From assembly GCF_026230105.1 (NCBI RefSeq), contig NC_079476.1, positions 10,554,709 through 10,618,708 of the forward strand: a stretch of 64,000 nt of DNA. The letters are read 5' to 3'. Within the stretch, counting starts at the first letter, position 1. Each line of letters starts with the position of its first letter. Made by a program: the position numbers and the translations under genes. The notes under the pieces were generated by a model. The model saw only the letters and a program-made list of their open reading frames with translations. It was not told the origin of the DNA and did no database searches. Source of the DNA: Diorhabda sublineata (Eukaryota > Arthropoda > Insecta > Coleoptera > Chrysomelidae). Positions 33,707 to 44,212 of the stretch are shown piece by piece.

Positions 33707-35494
33707 TAGTCTATTTCAGAAAGGTATAGAGTAATAAAATGGGAAATTTCGTCCTCAACTTCGGTGTCGGCCATAGGTGTAAGTCTTAAAAGTATGTTTT
33801 CTGGCCTGAAGTGTCAATATCAAAATATTGTGTAGGGATTACTTAGGTAGTAGATTATACAGTTACGTTTTGCGTTTAACAGATACTGTTTAACCTTCTA
33901 TTAGTGCCTCTGCCTAATTCCAACCCTATTTCAGATTTGGCTTAACCATGGCAATGGTGCCTTACCCAAAATTTTTAGACCTTTATGAGTATATTTGTTT
34001 AGTCTAACGCATCAGTATTTGCTGTTAAACCGTAAATAGTGTTCACAGTATTATAAGATTAGTAATAAAATGGCGACATTTACACCAACGAAAAAATCTT
34101 CCAATAATTCTCCACTATCAGTGAATGAAAAACTTATTATTTTAAATGTACACGATTGCATAAAATACGATACCCGAAATTTACTATACAAGAAACTGTC
34201 GACCGATGTTCCCGAATGACTAGAGTTGGAAAGTCCACCATTTTTGAAATATTGCGGGGGAGAAAAATAGCAGGCCAAGTGGAACCTCCCAAGAAAAGTC
34301 CAGGCAGACCAGTAAAAGTTCTTGATGAAGACACCAAAAGTGTAATTTCTAAGAAAAGTTCACTCTTTTTATTTTAAAAAAGAAATACCCACCTTAGTCA
34401 AGATTTTAATGGAGCTTGGCCAGGATGACAGTATTCCGTTGATAACTAAAAAACTTTTATGGACCACTTTGGGAAATATGGATTTTATCTGGGAAAAGCA
34501 TAACCGTAGAGCAATTTTACTGGAAAGCGATGAAATTGTTTGCTAGCGACGAAAATACTTAAGAAGTATAAAGCAGTACAGAACAGAGCATAAGTAAATC
34601 TTTAATCTTGATGAGACGTGGATTGATGAAGGTTATACAGTACCAAAAAAGTGGCAAGACAAAAATATAATCAGTGCTCGCCAAGCTTTCATGGAAGGCC
34701 TGTCAACAAGTATTAAGTTGCATTCAGGTAAAGGGAAAAGACTAATAATCGTCCATATTGGAAGCGAAGAGGGATTTTTAAAAGAAGGTTTGCTAACCTC
34801 TCAGTCGTGCCATACGGAAGATTACCACGAGGACAGGGATATAGAAAATTTACATAAACGTTTTATGAAATACGCCGTGGAAGATATAGGGGAAAAATAT
34901 AGTGTAACTGTGCTGCGCACACCGCCATATCATTGCGAACTAAATCCTATAGAACTTATATGGGCGCAAGAGAAAGGATTTGTAGCAAGACACAACACGA
35001 CATTCAAAATGATAGACGTTAAGCTACTGTTTGATCAAGCCATTAAGGAGGTGACACCAGAGAACTGGCGAAAAGCAGTCCAGCATGTTATTAAAGAAGA
35101 GGAGAAAATGTGGGATCTTGACTACTTGATCGATCGGACCGTCGACCCGTTAATTATAACGTATAATGTATTTTTTGTATAATGTTCAATAAAAAATAAG
35201 TGTACCTAATACTATGTACATAATGCCTAATTTTTATTCTATTAAAATAAAATTCTTTCCCTTTTAACGAGTATCGTACCGGCACGCCTTTGACACACTA
35301 TTTTCAGTGTTTGTGAATAGATAACAATAGGCCCCAACCTGGGTGGTAGTACCTGCACTTGATAAAAAGAGAGAATTTTACAATGAAATCAATGCCAAAC
35401 TATGGAAGTAGCTTAAATATTCGTTGGGTCACTCTGTGGTCCCATTGCATACCTAATGAGGTTTTATTACTTTATACCTTTCTGAAATAAACTA
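33707..35494 (+). mobile_element. Inner Tc1/mariner-like element with exact TA duplication
   Basis: The left end TAGTCTATTTCAGAAAGGTA pairs with the right end TACCTTTCTGAAATAAACTA; inverted repeats are about 35 bp with few mismatches. TA duplications are at 33705-33706 and 35495-35496. Removing 1790 bases (element plus one TA) restores the outer transposase frame exactly (codons LILIL then GYGNG). Encodes the transposase remnant at 34070-35182. Confidence 0.9.
34070..35182 (+). pseudogene. Tc1/IS630-type transposase of the inner element
   Basis: Start MATFTPTKKSSNNSPLSVNE at 34070. An N-terminal HTH region follows, with a frame change near 34200, then STIFEILRGRKIAG and KKSPGRPVKVLDEDT. The DDE core has the first Asp in FNLDETWIDEGYTVPKKW (near 34605) and the last acidic residue in PPYHCELNPIELIWAQEKG (near 34920). 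The middle part with the second Asp (usually xxDNAxYH) is deleted between HTEDYHEDRD and IENLHKRF near 34840. A stop occurs near 34545. Inactive. Confidence 0.8.
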
Positions 35495-37140
35495 TAGGAT
35501 ATGGTAATGGGCATAGAAGTTACCAAGAAACGTGTAATATCTTTAATAATTTATATCCCAACCGAAATCCCATAACAAGATCTACTGTCAGTACATTAGT
35601 AAAAAAATTTAACAAAACTGGTTCTGTAAAAGATTTATCCAAATCAGGACGCAGATAAACTGCATCCACTGAAAACAAATCTTTAGATGTTTGTGTCCTA
35701 TTAGAAGATGATCTACACTTGAGTACTAGACAAATATCCAGGAAACTTGATATTTCGCAAACATCCGCAATTAAAATGTGATAATAAATTGGTTTGTTCA
35801 AAAGTTGTCAGATGATGATTTTGATAGACGTGAAGAGTCTGCACACCTAAAGATGGAAAAATGTTACAATCAAAGCGATCCAAAAATTTTAAGTAATGTT
35901 ATGTTTTGCGATGAGGCCACTTTTTGTATTAATGGAAACATAAATCGGCATAATTGTATACTGTTCACGTGACAATCCTCGTTGGACACGTGAATCCCAC
36001 ACCCAATATCCTGAAGAAATAAATGTATGGACTGGAATAATAGGCGACAAAACAATTGGTCCCTTTTTCATTGAGGGCAACTGAAATGGTCCGGCGTATT
36101 TAGATTTATTGAAAAATAGTATTATACCTGAGTTGGCTCAGATATTGCCAAATTCAAGTAAGTATTTTCAATTACATTTCAAAAAAACTTCATTATTAGA
36201 AATTTTCAGGCAATAACAATATCCTAAACGACAATATTTGGCTACAACAAGATGGTGCCCCACCTCACTATGCGTGTGTGGTGAGGCAATATTTCAAAAA
36301 ATGTGTTTCCCAGATGGATTGGAAGGCGTGGTTTTATCGAATGGCTCCCGCGATCACCCGACATAAAACCTTTAGAGTATTTGCTGTGGGGTCACTTAAA
36401 AAACATCGTTTATAAAACAAAACCTGCCAATATTCAGGAATTATGTTTCCTAAAATTCGTAATTTTTCTACTTCACAAATGTGGATCTACTTCTGACACG
36501 ACACAACCATTTAAAGATTTGTCTTCAGTTGTTGTAGGTTTTCTGCGCCATGATTTGGATAAATATTTTACTGCACCAGTTTCGTTAAACTTACTGACAC
36601 AAGACCTTGATAAGTTATTTGTATTAGCACATAAATTATTAAAGAATATTTAAATTAAACGAGATTATTCAATAGTAGCCATCTAAATGTACAATATTCA
36701 TTGTAACTTTGATGGAGATACTGCAAATGTAGCTATTACTCCGAAATTTTGACATTTAGTTTTAGAGAAGATTAGATGAAAAATCAGTATTTTTTAAGTA
36801 TTTCAAAAAACACAAAATATATATGATATAACAAATAATTGAGGCGTTCCATACATAAAACTCACTCTGTACTTATCTGAAAACATCTTGTTCTCATATG
36901 TTTTTACAAAGACGTAAAGGTGGCGTTTTAAGAGCAGCACTCGATTTCCGATTTTTTTTCGCGAGTTAAATGAAAAATACAATGAAATCAATTATAAGAA
37001 AAAATTATTATTTATTTGTAACACTAATTAATATAAGCAGATGTTGAACTAAATCTTGATAGTTTGGTTCTTTAGCATTATAAACTTTTGTATTAGTAGG
37101 TTTCGTTGTTGTATTAATAGGGAATTACGTTTAAAACAAC

Positions 37141-37800
37141 TTTATTATTATCTTTGTGCATTCCATTGGTTCACAACGCCTCAAATACCCTTTTGGGCGT
37201 TCCACATGACGACTACGATCATTGTTGTCGCATCGAGAACGTTATTAATGACGTCATGACTAATGCTCATTGTTAAGATTTGTTTACTTTTCTATTGATG
37301 CATTCTACTAAGCACTCAAGACAATCACGTTCACGACCACGACCTTTCCCGTTCCACTTAGACCAGAGCGTTATAATCGTAATCCAAAGGAAATGGACTT
37401 CCAAGGCGTTTTGAGCGTTAAGATAAATATTAAGAAATGGAAAAACAGAAAAAATAAAGTGAAAGCGGTTATGTAATTTGTAAGTTATTGATTTTTTTAG
37501 TGGAGTGCTTAACTGATTTAAATTAAACTAAAATCAAAATATTTGTGAAGTAAAAGTAAAATATATGCTACAAAAGTACTTATAATATCCCATACTGCAT
37601 CAAATAATGAGATATATTCTCATAGTTGTAATCTCCGTTGCTTGAGTTTTAAAAATGCCGCAACGGCCACTTAGATCCACCTGTTGAAGTGTCGTCGTGA
37701 ATGTTAGTGACATAATAAGTGACGTTCTCGCCGTGACAACAATCGTAGTTATGCGAAACGTTCAAAAGAGTATTACAAGCGCCGTGGACTCTTAATGGAA
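37141..37800 (-). repeat. Dispersed 0.48-kb repeat, copy 2, inverted
   Basis: 37299-37795 is the reverse complement of 27506-27985 with moderate divergence. In addition, 37155-37260 matches the first 100 bases of copy 1 in direct orientation, so the unit seems to have a foldback-like extra arm. Confidence 0.7.
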
Positions 37801-38099
37801 AGCATCTTATAGCATAGATATGTAATAAAATTCTTAACGCGGACGTGACCAGCCAATCAGTATTTTGTTGTCCGCCGGTATTTTCGAGTTAAGCCGGTCC
37901 GGCATAATTGTTTATTGTTGTTGTGTTAAGCAAAATGAAGTGAAACATTACGTTTAATTAAACAAACCATTATTCAAAACGATAAACAGTCCACATTGAA
38001 CCAGCACACGCGCATTATAAGAACAAAAATGCTCTATTACACGGTCACTAACACTCATGACTCAACCACTGATGACCCATGTTAAAAGTTGAATCGAAG

Positions 38100-38510
38100 A
38101 GAGCGTTGAGAGAAGTAGCGGGATTCTCAAAACTCAAAGCATAACTATGAGAATGTCTTCATTTGATGCGTTAAGGGATATTATTAGGAAATTCTGAAAA
38201 ATCCTTGTGACGTACCCCCAAATATCTTAATATCGCCTTTTATTATTGTTGATTTTACTTTAATGGAACTTAGTTACATTCCACTAGAATATTCAATAAA
38301 GTACAAATTGTAACAAATAATCTTAAAACTTTTGCTTTCTTGTTTATGTTTTGCCATTTGTTATTATTAACCTCAACGTTCAACATGCTTCTTAATCCAT
38401 TCCACTGAGGTTTACTATTATTACAGTCTGGACTATGTGGAATAGCAAAGACCGTGGGTGTGAACTTGATTGTGGTGAGTGCTTAGTGTTATGCATTATC
38501 TATAAATTGT
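38100..38510 (+). repeat. Dispersed repeat, copy 3, diverged
   Basis: Direct orientation relative to copy 1, with shared blocks (ACTATGAGAATGTCTTCATTTGATGC near 38145; GTGAGTGCTTAGTG near 38474). More diverged than copy 2. Confidence 0.6.
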
Positions 38511-38545
38511 TGGCGAAAAAGATTACAAAAATCATACTATTGCAT

Positions 38546-39498
38546 ATACAAAGTGTTCCGGGACTTGATGCAAAAAATTCTCATACAATCCATTGTTTTT
38601 GAGTTAAAGACATTTAAAGTTGTGTTATCAGAACTTATATTTACACTTATATTTAAGTATACTTCCTAAATTATACATTCGAACATTATGAATTTTTAAT
38701 GGATAATTACGTATGTCCATGTAGGTAATATGTTTGACGGAATGAATAATTCTATGACCAATGGTTGACAATCCGTAACTTTTACAGGAACAACCTGTAC
38801 AATCTGAAAATAGTAAAAATTGATTTTTCAATCGATTTTTCAACAAAAAGTTACTCTTTGTTTAACTCGATAAAATTTATGGTTTAGGAGATATGTAGAT
38901 TTTTAGATCGTTGTACATGCCAAGGACACCGTTCGCCATAAAGAGACATGTTGAAGAAAATTATCATAAATTGTAATTAATCATTAAAAATTCGTACAGG
39001 TGGAATTTGAACACAATCAAAAATTTCTAATTGAACTGCATATTGTCGAACATCATGTTACTTACATAAGGAAAAACTTATATAGAAAAATTTAGTTGGT
39101 GAGCCTACAATTTATCAACGATCTAAACATCTACATATCTCCTAAGAAAAAGGTACTCCCAAAGAGTACCTTTTTGTTGAAAAATTTATTGAAAAATTTA
39201 TTTTTGCTATCTTCAGATTGTACAGTTGTCCCTGTAAAAGTTACGGATTGTCAACCATTGGGCATAAGGCGCATCTAGACTTCAGATAATAGTTTAGAAT
39301 TATCCATTAAAAATTCATTATATTCGAATGTATAATTTAGGAAATATACTTAAATATATGTTCAGATTTCGCATCTTATGGCCTATAACTCAGAAATGAG
39401 GGGCCGTATGAGATTTTTTTTCCATGTCACGGCATTATTTTCACATCATCTACCCATTCCCGAATTTTTTTGCATCAAGTTCCGGAACACTTTATGTA
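38546..39498. repeat. Foldback element with very long inverted repeats
   Basis: Left end ACAAAGTGTTCCGGGACTTG (38548) pairs with the right end CAAGTTCCGGAACACTTTAT (to about 39495). Interior arms pair over most of their length: for example TTGACAATCCGTAACTTTTA (38765) with TAAAAGTTACGGATTGTCAA (39235), and GGAGATATGTAGATTTTTAG with CTAAACATCTACATATCTCC. Arms are roughly 330-350 bases with a 200-base centre. No transposase; the small open frames inside are not conserved. Confidence 0.8.
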
Positions 39499-39504
39499 TC
39501 CGAA

Positions 39505-39740
39505 GACTGGAAATCAGCTTATATCACATCTTTACATAAAAAATGCAAAATTTATCGTGGAATATTAGTAATAAATACAATGAACAGTATACATACAAGA
39601 ATAACAAGGAATATGTAAAGCAGGAATATACTTATTACTAAGAAGAAGAACAAAATGGGTTTAGAGTTGAAAGATCTTCTACAAACAAGGTGTTTATAGA
39701 TTTACATAAGGCTTACATAGGCGTAGATACCTCATTTTAT
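39505..39740 (+). pseudogene. LINE RT N-terminal fragment
   Basis: Reads EDWKSAYITSLHKKCK, then YRGILVINTMNSIHTRI, then EEEQNGFRVERSSTNKVF in near frames. This is the start of RT (P-DWK-A-I--IHKKGD----NYRGIS---T--KI). Short and broken. Confidence 0.6.
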
Positions 39741-40053
39741 AAAGTTATTATTTTTATAAATACTAACAACTTCGATAAACGGTTCTAGGTACCCAATTAC
39801 ATTCTTATACTTAAAAGTAATCATTCAAAATAAGCAATTTCTTTAATTGATTTTTCACAATTTTTTTAAACACCATATTCATGAAAAACCATTTCAAACT
39901 ATTTTAACATCGCGTTAAATAACATTCGATATCCATACTATGGTAAAATTTTATTTTAACAAAAGTCAGGAATCAAGGGTAATATTTAAAGATCTTATTA
40001 AAATATATTAATTTCAAAAAACAGCCATTAGTATGATATTTATAGTGACTTAC

Positions 40054-40425
40054 CACAGAGGCCATTGTTGTTGTATCGATTGTAATTATCATAACTGCTA
40101 AACACTCTACAGATTTTTTTAAAACACGGTAAATTTTCATAGTTTTCATGATGAAATTGGTATCATTGACCTCTGGTTGGAAATTATTGAAATATTGTTG
40201 AATTTTTTGAAGATCTGAACGTTTTTTGAAGAAGAAAAAAGACTTCATGACCGGCAGACAAGATAACGGAAATGCATAAGCACGCGAAATAATATGCTTA
40301 AAATCTGTTTGATTCAAGATAGGAATAAATCGTATAAAATTAGGCATAAAAATAAAAAAAATTTGTAGCAACACAATAAGTGAGATAACTATTTTTATTT
40401 TTTTGATCAATGTTTTGTGACCAAG
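40054..40425 (-). CDS. Odorant receptor-like N-terminal exon
   Basis: A minus-strand frame of about 120 codons ends at a clean donor (GTG then GTAAGT at 40053-40048). It has two hydrophobic stretches (IVISLIVLLQIFFIFMPNFI and LAVMIITIDTTTMASV) separated by a KKRSDLQKIQQYFNNFQ segment. This is the usual arrangement of TM1/TM2 in insect OR N-terminal exons. There is no in-frame ATG at the start, so the exon probably begins at an acceptor or the start is lost. Same strand as and upstream of OR copy A, but its phase (0) does not match copy A exon 32894 (needs 2 nt), so a linking exon is missing. Confidence 0.55.
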
Positions 40426-40699
40426 TCCCTTAATATTTCAACATTTTAAAAGTTGATTCGTAGTACGTTTTATAAAAGGACTTTATTTTTATAAGAATGA
40501 TTGTCGTTTCTTTGCTAATCTTTTATATTTTCTAGAATTATGAATTATAAATGAAGTATAATTGTTAATTATACATCGTGAGGACACGTGCTAGGGTTCA
40601 TGTTAAAAACAATAAAAATTATTATTTAATTAGAGCCTCTACTCAATAATAAGATTTTAAATTATTTATTCACAATACAATTAAGTCGAAAAAACAAAT

Positions 40700-40935
40700 A
40701 TATTTCCAGATAAATTTAAACTAAAACATGATGTGGATACTTTGTAGCATGTACATTTTTCTTAACAATATACTCGTCATTATTGAACTAGCAATAATAA
40801 AACAAAAAATTTCAGGTTTTTATCCTTTAAATTAGAATTTCTGGAACTAAGGTTGAGATTAATATGCACTATTATTTATTGCCACTACATTAACACTTGA
40901 AGTTGTCTGAAACGCGGTTCAATATCAAAATTATC
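40700..40935 (+). repeat. Direct repeat R1, copy 1
   Basis: Starts ATATTTCCAGATAAATTTA and runs through TTTTTATCCTTTAAATTAG to GTCTGAAACGCG. A second copy is at 41887-42095. Confidence 0.8.
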
Positions 40936-41340
40936 TTCAGAGACTGAAAGAGTTTACTTCGGTGTAGTGTTTAATGGTAGTACATAGTTAATGATGCGCG
41001 GTACCACATTCTTTTGTTTTGATTTTAAGATTGTTCCAAATGTTGCAACTATATTTCATAATAAAACACTCAATTAATAATATCACGATTTATTCTGATA
41101 ATAAAAACGTTAATAAAACATTAATAAGATAGTGAAGGTAAATAGTTTAGCTTCAATCTCTAACTTTGTCATCGAAGCGCGTGAGTGAGTATTGGTGTAG
41201 TGGTATTGTTAACAGTGTGTTCAGTATGAATATAACCAACAGTTCCAGAAATTCCAACTTAATTAGTAAGATAGATACTTATTTAAATATAGAAATATGG
41301 AAAGTCAAATAAATATGAGTTGCTCATTGAGTTGTCAGAT
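40936..41340. other. Spacer between the direct repeat and the mariner head
   Basis: No gene recognised. Confidence 0.4.
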
Positions 41341-41886
41341 ATGGCAACTCTGATGTGAATATGTCAAATTTGACATTGCCATCATAAAGTTTGACATTTT
41401 TAATAGTGAACGTACTCAGAATGTATTGTTATACGAGTGCTATTTAAGTTGTTTACAGATACTTATAATATTAATCTTGATAAAAAAATGGAATTAAATC
41501 GCAAACATTTTCGTGCAATGATTTTCTATGGATTAAACCAACTCACTTCGACTTTTGGTGATAAACACCATCTCGAGTCACCGTGCTTCGCTGGTTTTCC
41601 GAATTCAATCGTAGTCGCACTTCTCTATAGGATGAATTTCATGAATATCGTCCAAAATCAGCTATTGTGCCAGAAATCATCGATGTTGTGCGTAAACTGA
41701 TATTGCAAGATCGTCTTGTGACATACTGTAAGGTTGAGGCATACGTAGGGATTAGTTCCACTCGCATACATTCAATATTGCATGAAAATTTAGCTGTCAA
41801 AAACATTTTTCCGCGTTGGATACCGCATAATTAGCAATCGCTCAAAAAATGGTCGTGCCGGTTGGTGCAAAGAAATGCTGAAAAAA
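41341..41886 (+). pseudogene. Mariner transposase N-terminal part
   Basis: Leader near 41400 followed by ATG at 41488: MELNRKHFRAMIFYGL, then LTSTFGDKHHLESP (deleted relative to the family), then IDVVRKLILQDRLVTYCKVE in broken frames. Next are SSTRIHSILHENLAVKNIFP and a tail reading WCKEMLKKY. This is the paired helix-turn-helix half of a mariner (irritans/mellifera-like) transposase. The DDD catalytic half is absent: at 41887 the frame runs straight into direct repeat R1. Confidence 0.85.
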
Positions 41887-42095
41887 TATATTTCCAGATA
41901 AATTTTTACTAAAACATGATGTGGATACTTTGTAGCATGTACATTTTTCTTAACAATATACTCGTCATTATTGAACAAATTTCAGGTTTTTATCCTTTAA
42001 ATTAGTATTTTTGGAACTGAGGTTGAGATTCATATGCACTATTACTTATTGCCACTACATTAACACTTAAATTCTGTCTGAAACGCGTCTATATC
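41887..42095 (+). repeat. Direct repeat R1, copy 2
   Basis: About 90% similar by eye to 40700-40935, missing about 20 bases (CTAGCAATAATAAAACAAA region). It replaces the 3' half of the mariner copy. Confidence 0.8.
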
Positions 42096-42197
42096 AAAAT
42101 GTACTAAACTTTTTAAACAAAAAGCAGAAGTTGGTACTCTTTATCACTTTATTATCTTCAAGATATGCTCAATATTTCAATATACAATAGTAGATGA

Positions 42198-42680
42198 AGC
42201 TATGAGAGTACGGAACCACTTCCGGGTGGTCCCGTACTCTCATTGTATTTCGGGAAGCTATGAGGAGAGTACGAGAACAGTTTCGAGTGGTCCCGTGGTC
42301 TCATTGTATTTCAGTGGTCCGTACTCTCCTTGTATTTCAGTGGTCCCGTACTCTCATTGTATTTCGGGGCAGTTGGATGGCCCAGAGTTCTTGGTAATTG
42401 AAGGCAAAGAGTGGTGTCTTCGACGACGAAGCTTCTGGTTAAATTTATAAGAAGTGAAAAATAGCAAAAAATCGAGATGGACAGGCTGGGATTCGAACTT
42501 GTCTCGTTCGGATTGCGAGGCCGAAGCGTTGTCTACTGTACCGTGGCGAACATGTAATAACATGTCTAAAGTGGGTATAGAAGCGTGTGTGTGAGTTACT
42601 AGGTAGGTGGCGTGCGGGGGATAGTTTGGGGTGCGGGGGCTCGATGAAAAAGATTAGATCCATGGTTGAATTTTTTTTTC
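42198..42680. repeat. Palindrome/SINE-containing tandem unit 1
   Basis: Starts with hairpin-forming copies of GAGAGTACGGG...CCCGTACTCTC, four to five partial repeats at 42203-42365. It continues through a tRNA-like SINE head and ends in GCGGGGGCTCGATGAAAAAG, ATTAGATCCATGG and a T-run. The first and last parts recur at 42895-43025 and, past the outer Gypsy, at 55360-55440. Confidence 0.75.
42470..42562 (-). repeat. tRNA-derived SINE head
   Basis: On the minus strand: GTACAGTAGACAACGC (A-box-like), then CTTCGGCCTCGCAATCCGAA (anticodon-arm-like hairpin), then AAGTTCGAATCCCAG (a near-perfect Pol III B box, GTTCGAATCCC). The acceptor stem does not pair, so this is not a functional tRNA but a tRNA pseudogene or SINE head. 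Confidence 0.65.
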
Positions 42681-42894
42681 AAGAATATTTGTAAAAAATT
42701 AGTTGTTATTTGAATTATATTTTGTTGAAGGTTATAATCAATAAAGAATAATTATCTTATCTACACTACCGTCAAAAAATATTCGATTTATTTTGGGTGG
42801 TCGCTCATCTGTGTTTACAATGACATGTGGAATTTTAAAAACTTCCTCAATTTATTTATATTATTTATTTGAGCAAAAATAAGTTACAATGGTA

Positions 42895-43025
42895 ATATGA
42901 GAGTACGGGACCAATTTCGAGTGACCCGTACTCTCATTGTATAAGCCTTATATCGATGAAATTAATGCGGGGTCATACTCATTTGGGGAACATGTAAGAT
43001 GATGTGTAAAGTGGGTATAGAAGCG
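42895..43025. repeat. Palindrome unit 2, left part, split by the outer Gypsy
   Basis: Hairpin ATGAGAGTACGGG...CCCGTACTCTCAT, then GGAACATGTAAGATGATGTG, then GTGGGTATAGAAGCG. The unit resumes after the retrotransposon at 55360 with AGCGTGTGTGTGAGTCAG, matching unit 1 at 42584. Confidence 0.85.
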
Positions 43026-43208
43026 AGTTATGATATTTCGTAAGAAAAATATCTTTTTAAAAATAAACTTTATTTAATACAAGTTTACAGTTTCAGAGTT
43101 ACAAACAGAATGATAAATGAAAAAAATGATCATGATAATATAAAGTTCCTTTATCGTTAAAAGCTAACACAGATATTTTTATATAAAGTAAAATAACTTC
43201 ACATAACT
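43026..43208 (-). repeat. Outer Gypsy 3' LTR
   Basis: 183 bp, preceded on the minus strand by the purine tract AAGGAGGAAGG (43209-43219). Confidence 0.95.
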
Positions 43209-43217
43209 CCTTCCTCC

Positions 43218-44193
43218 TTAAGTTAAAACGACACCGTCAAAGGGGTTGTTTTGTTGGTGTTGTTGACTGGTTTTCTTCATCTTCTTCATTATCATGGCTG
43301 GTATTATGATTGCTAGAAGTCCGGGAATATTCCATTTTGCAGGGTTTACTGTTTGATTTTGTATTGGTTCTGTTAATTCAGCTTGGAGTTTCAAATCCTT
43401 GATTGATTGAAGGTCGATTGTTTCTAGTTTAATAGTTTAATGGGTTGTTTTGTGTACTTTTCTGTTCCAGCGAATTCCCAATCAAATTTTAGGGTTTACA
43501 GCGGTTGTTTCTTGAGTATTACTAAACATGGAATTTTACATAGTTATAGTTATAATATATCTTCGGTAAAATTACTTAATTCTGTAGAGAGTTCTTTTAG
43601 TTTGACTTTTATTGAGAGTTGATTTTTGTTTAGGCTTAGAACGGTTCTGTTATAGTGGTCGATAAGGTTGAAATTTAATGATGTCTGAAGTTCTAATTGA
43701 TGCTTGATAGAATTTTGATTTTCTAGCAATTTCTATATTTGAGAATTATATTTTATTTCGTCGTCGTGATCGAGTGTACCAAATAGCCATTTACTAGCGG
43801 TTCCTAATCCATTTATTAATCCGCGCTTTTGCCGTTTAATAGGAGTAAGATTGTTCAATTTTTCTGTAGTTCCTTACAATAAGTAGTCAATAAGCATGGG
43901 AAAATAAATCAATTATCATATTTTTATTGTATCCTAAATTTGTAATATTCAAAAGTTTGTCAATTTTAGCGTAAAAGTACTCTATATTTTGTAGTTGGTT
44001 AGTTAGTTGATTTGTGTATATATGTGTTGATATAGTGTAAGAATGTATGTTTCGTTTCAATCACTTTAATTGGTCTTAAGTCAAGTGGCATAATTGGAGT
44101 GTCCAATTCATGAATTTCTATGTCGAAAGTTATTGAGATGGGAATTAGGATTAGAAATAGGGTAAGGATAAGATTTGTTTTTGTTCTGTTCAT
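43218..44193 (-). pseudogene. Outer Gypsy env (errantivirus F-like), broken
   Basis: ATG at 44193 lies six bases after CTTTCTTTACAG, a good splice acceptor, as expected for env made from a spliced RNA. The N-terminus is a signal peptide (NLILTLFLILIPISITF). A canonical furin-type site RQKR followed by GLINGLG is visible near 43830, and a transmembrane anchor (GLLAIIIPAMIM) near 43300. Frameshifts and stops occur from 43999 onward. The total span (about 975 nt) is much shorter than the inner element's env (about 1.7 kb), so it also has internal deletions. It resembles baculovirus F-type envelope proteins of errantiviruses (known family property). Confidence 0.75.
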
Positions 44194-44212
44194 AATTCTG
44201 TAAAGAAAGGGT

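Larger units (their letters stand above)
33659..36653 (+). pseudogene. Mariner-like transposase, interrupted by nested insertion
   Basis: Starts MDRLTEKERIDILLIL (33659-33706). It resumes in the same frame after the insert at 35497 (GYGNGHRSYQETCNIF), with helix-turn-helix residues (STVSTLVKKFNKTGSVKD) near 35590. The catalytic core reads MFCDEATFCINGN near 35905, WLQQDGAPPHYA near 36245, and SPDIKPLEYLLWG near 36355, corresponding to the DDE/D triad. A stop after KSGRR (35655), several frameshifts and a stop in the core (35950-36090) inactivate it. Confidence 0.85.
33285..36869 (+). mobile_element. Mariner-like element with TA target duplication, host of a nested element
   Basis: Left terminus CAGAGTGAGTTTTATACATG at 33285, continuing GAACGCCTCAATTAT. 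The right terminus at 36869, read in reverse complement, is the same 35 bases with two differences. TA flanks both ends (33283-33284 and 36870-36871). It carries a transposase frame starting at 33659 that is split by the element at 33707-35494. Without the insert it would be about 1.8 kb. It lies upstream of the known exons of OR copy A. Confidence 0.9.

Noticed and set aside
42755..42800. Tc1-like terminus (CTACACTACCGTCAAAAAATATTCG)
   Set aside because: Only one end is visible; no partner terminus or transposase nearby.
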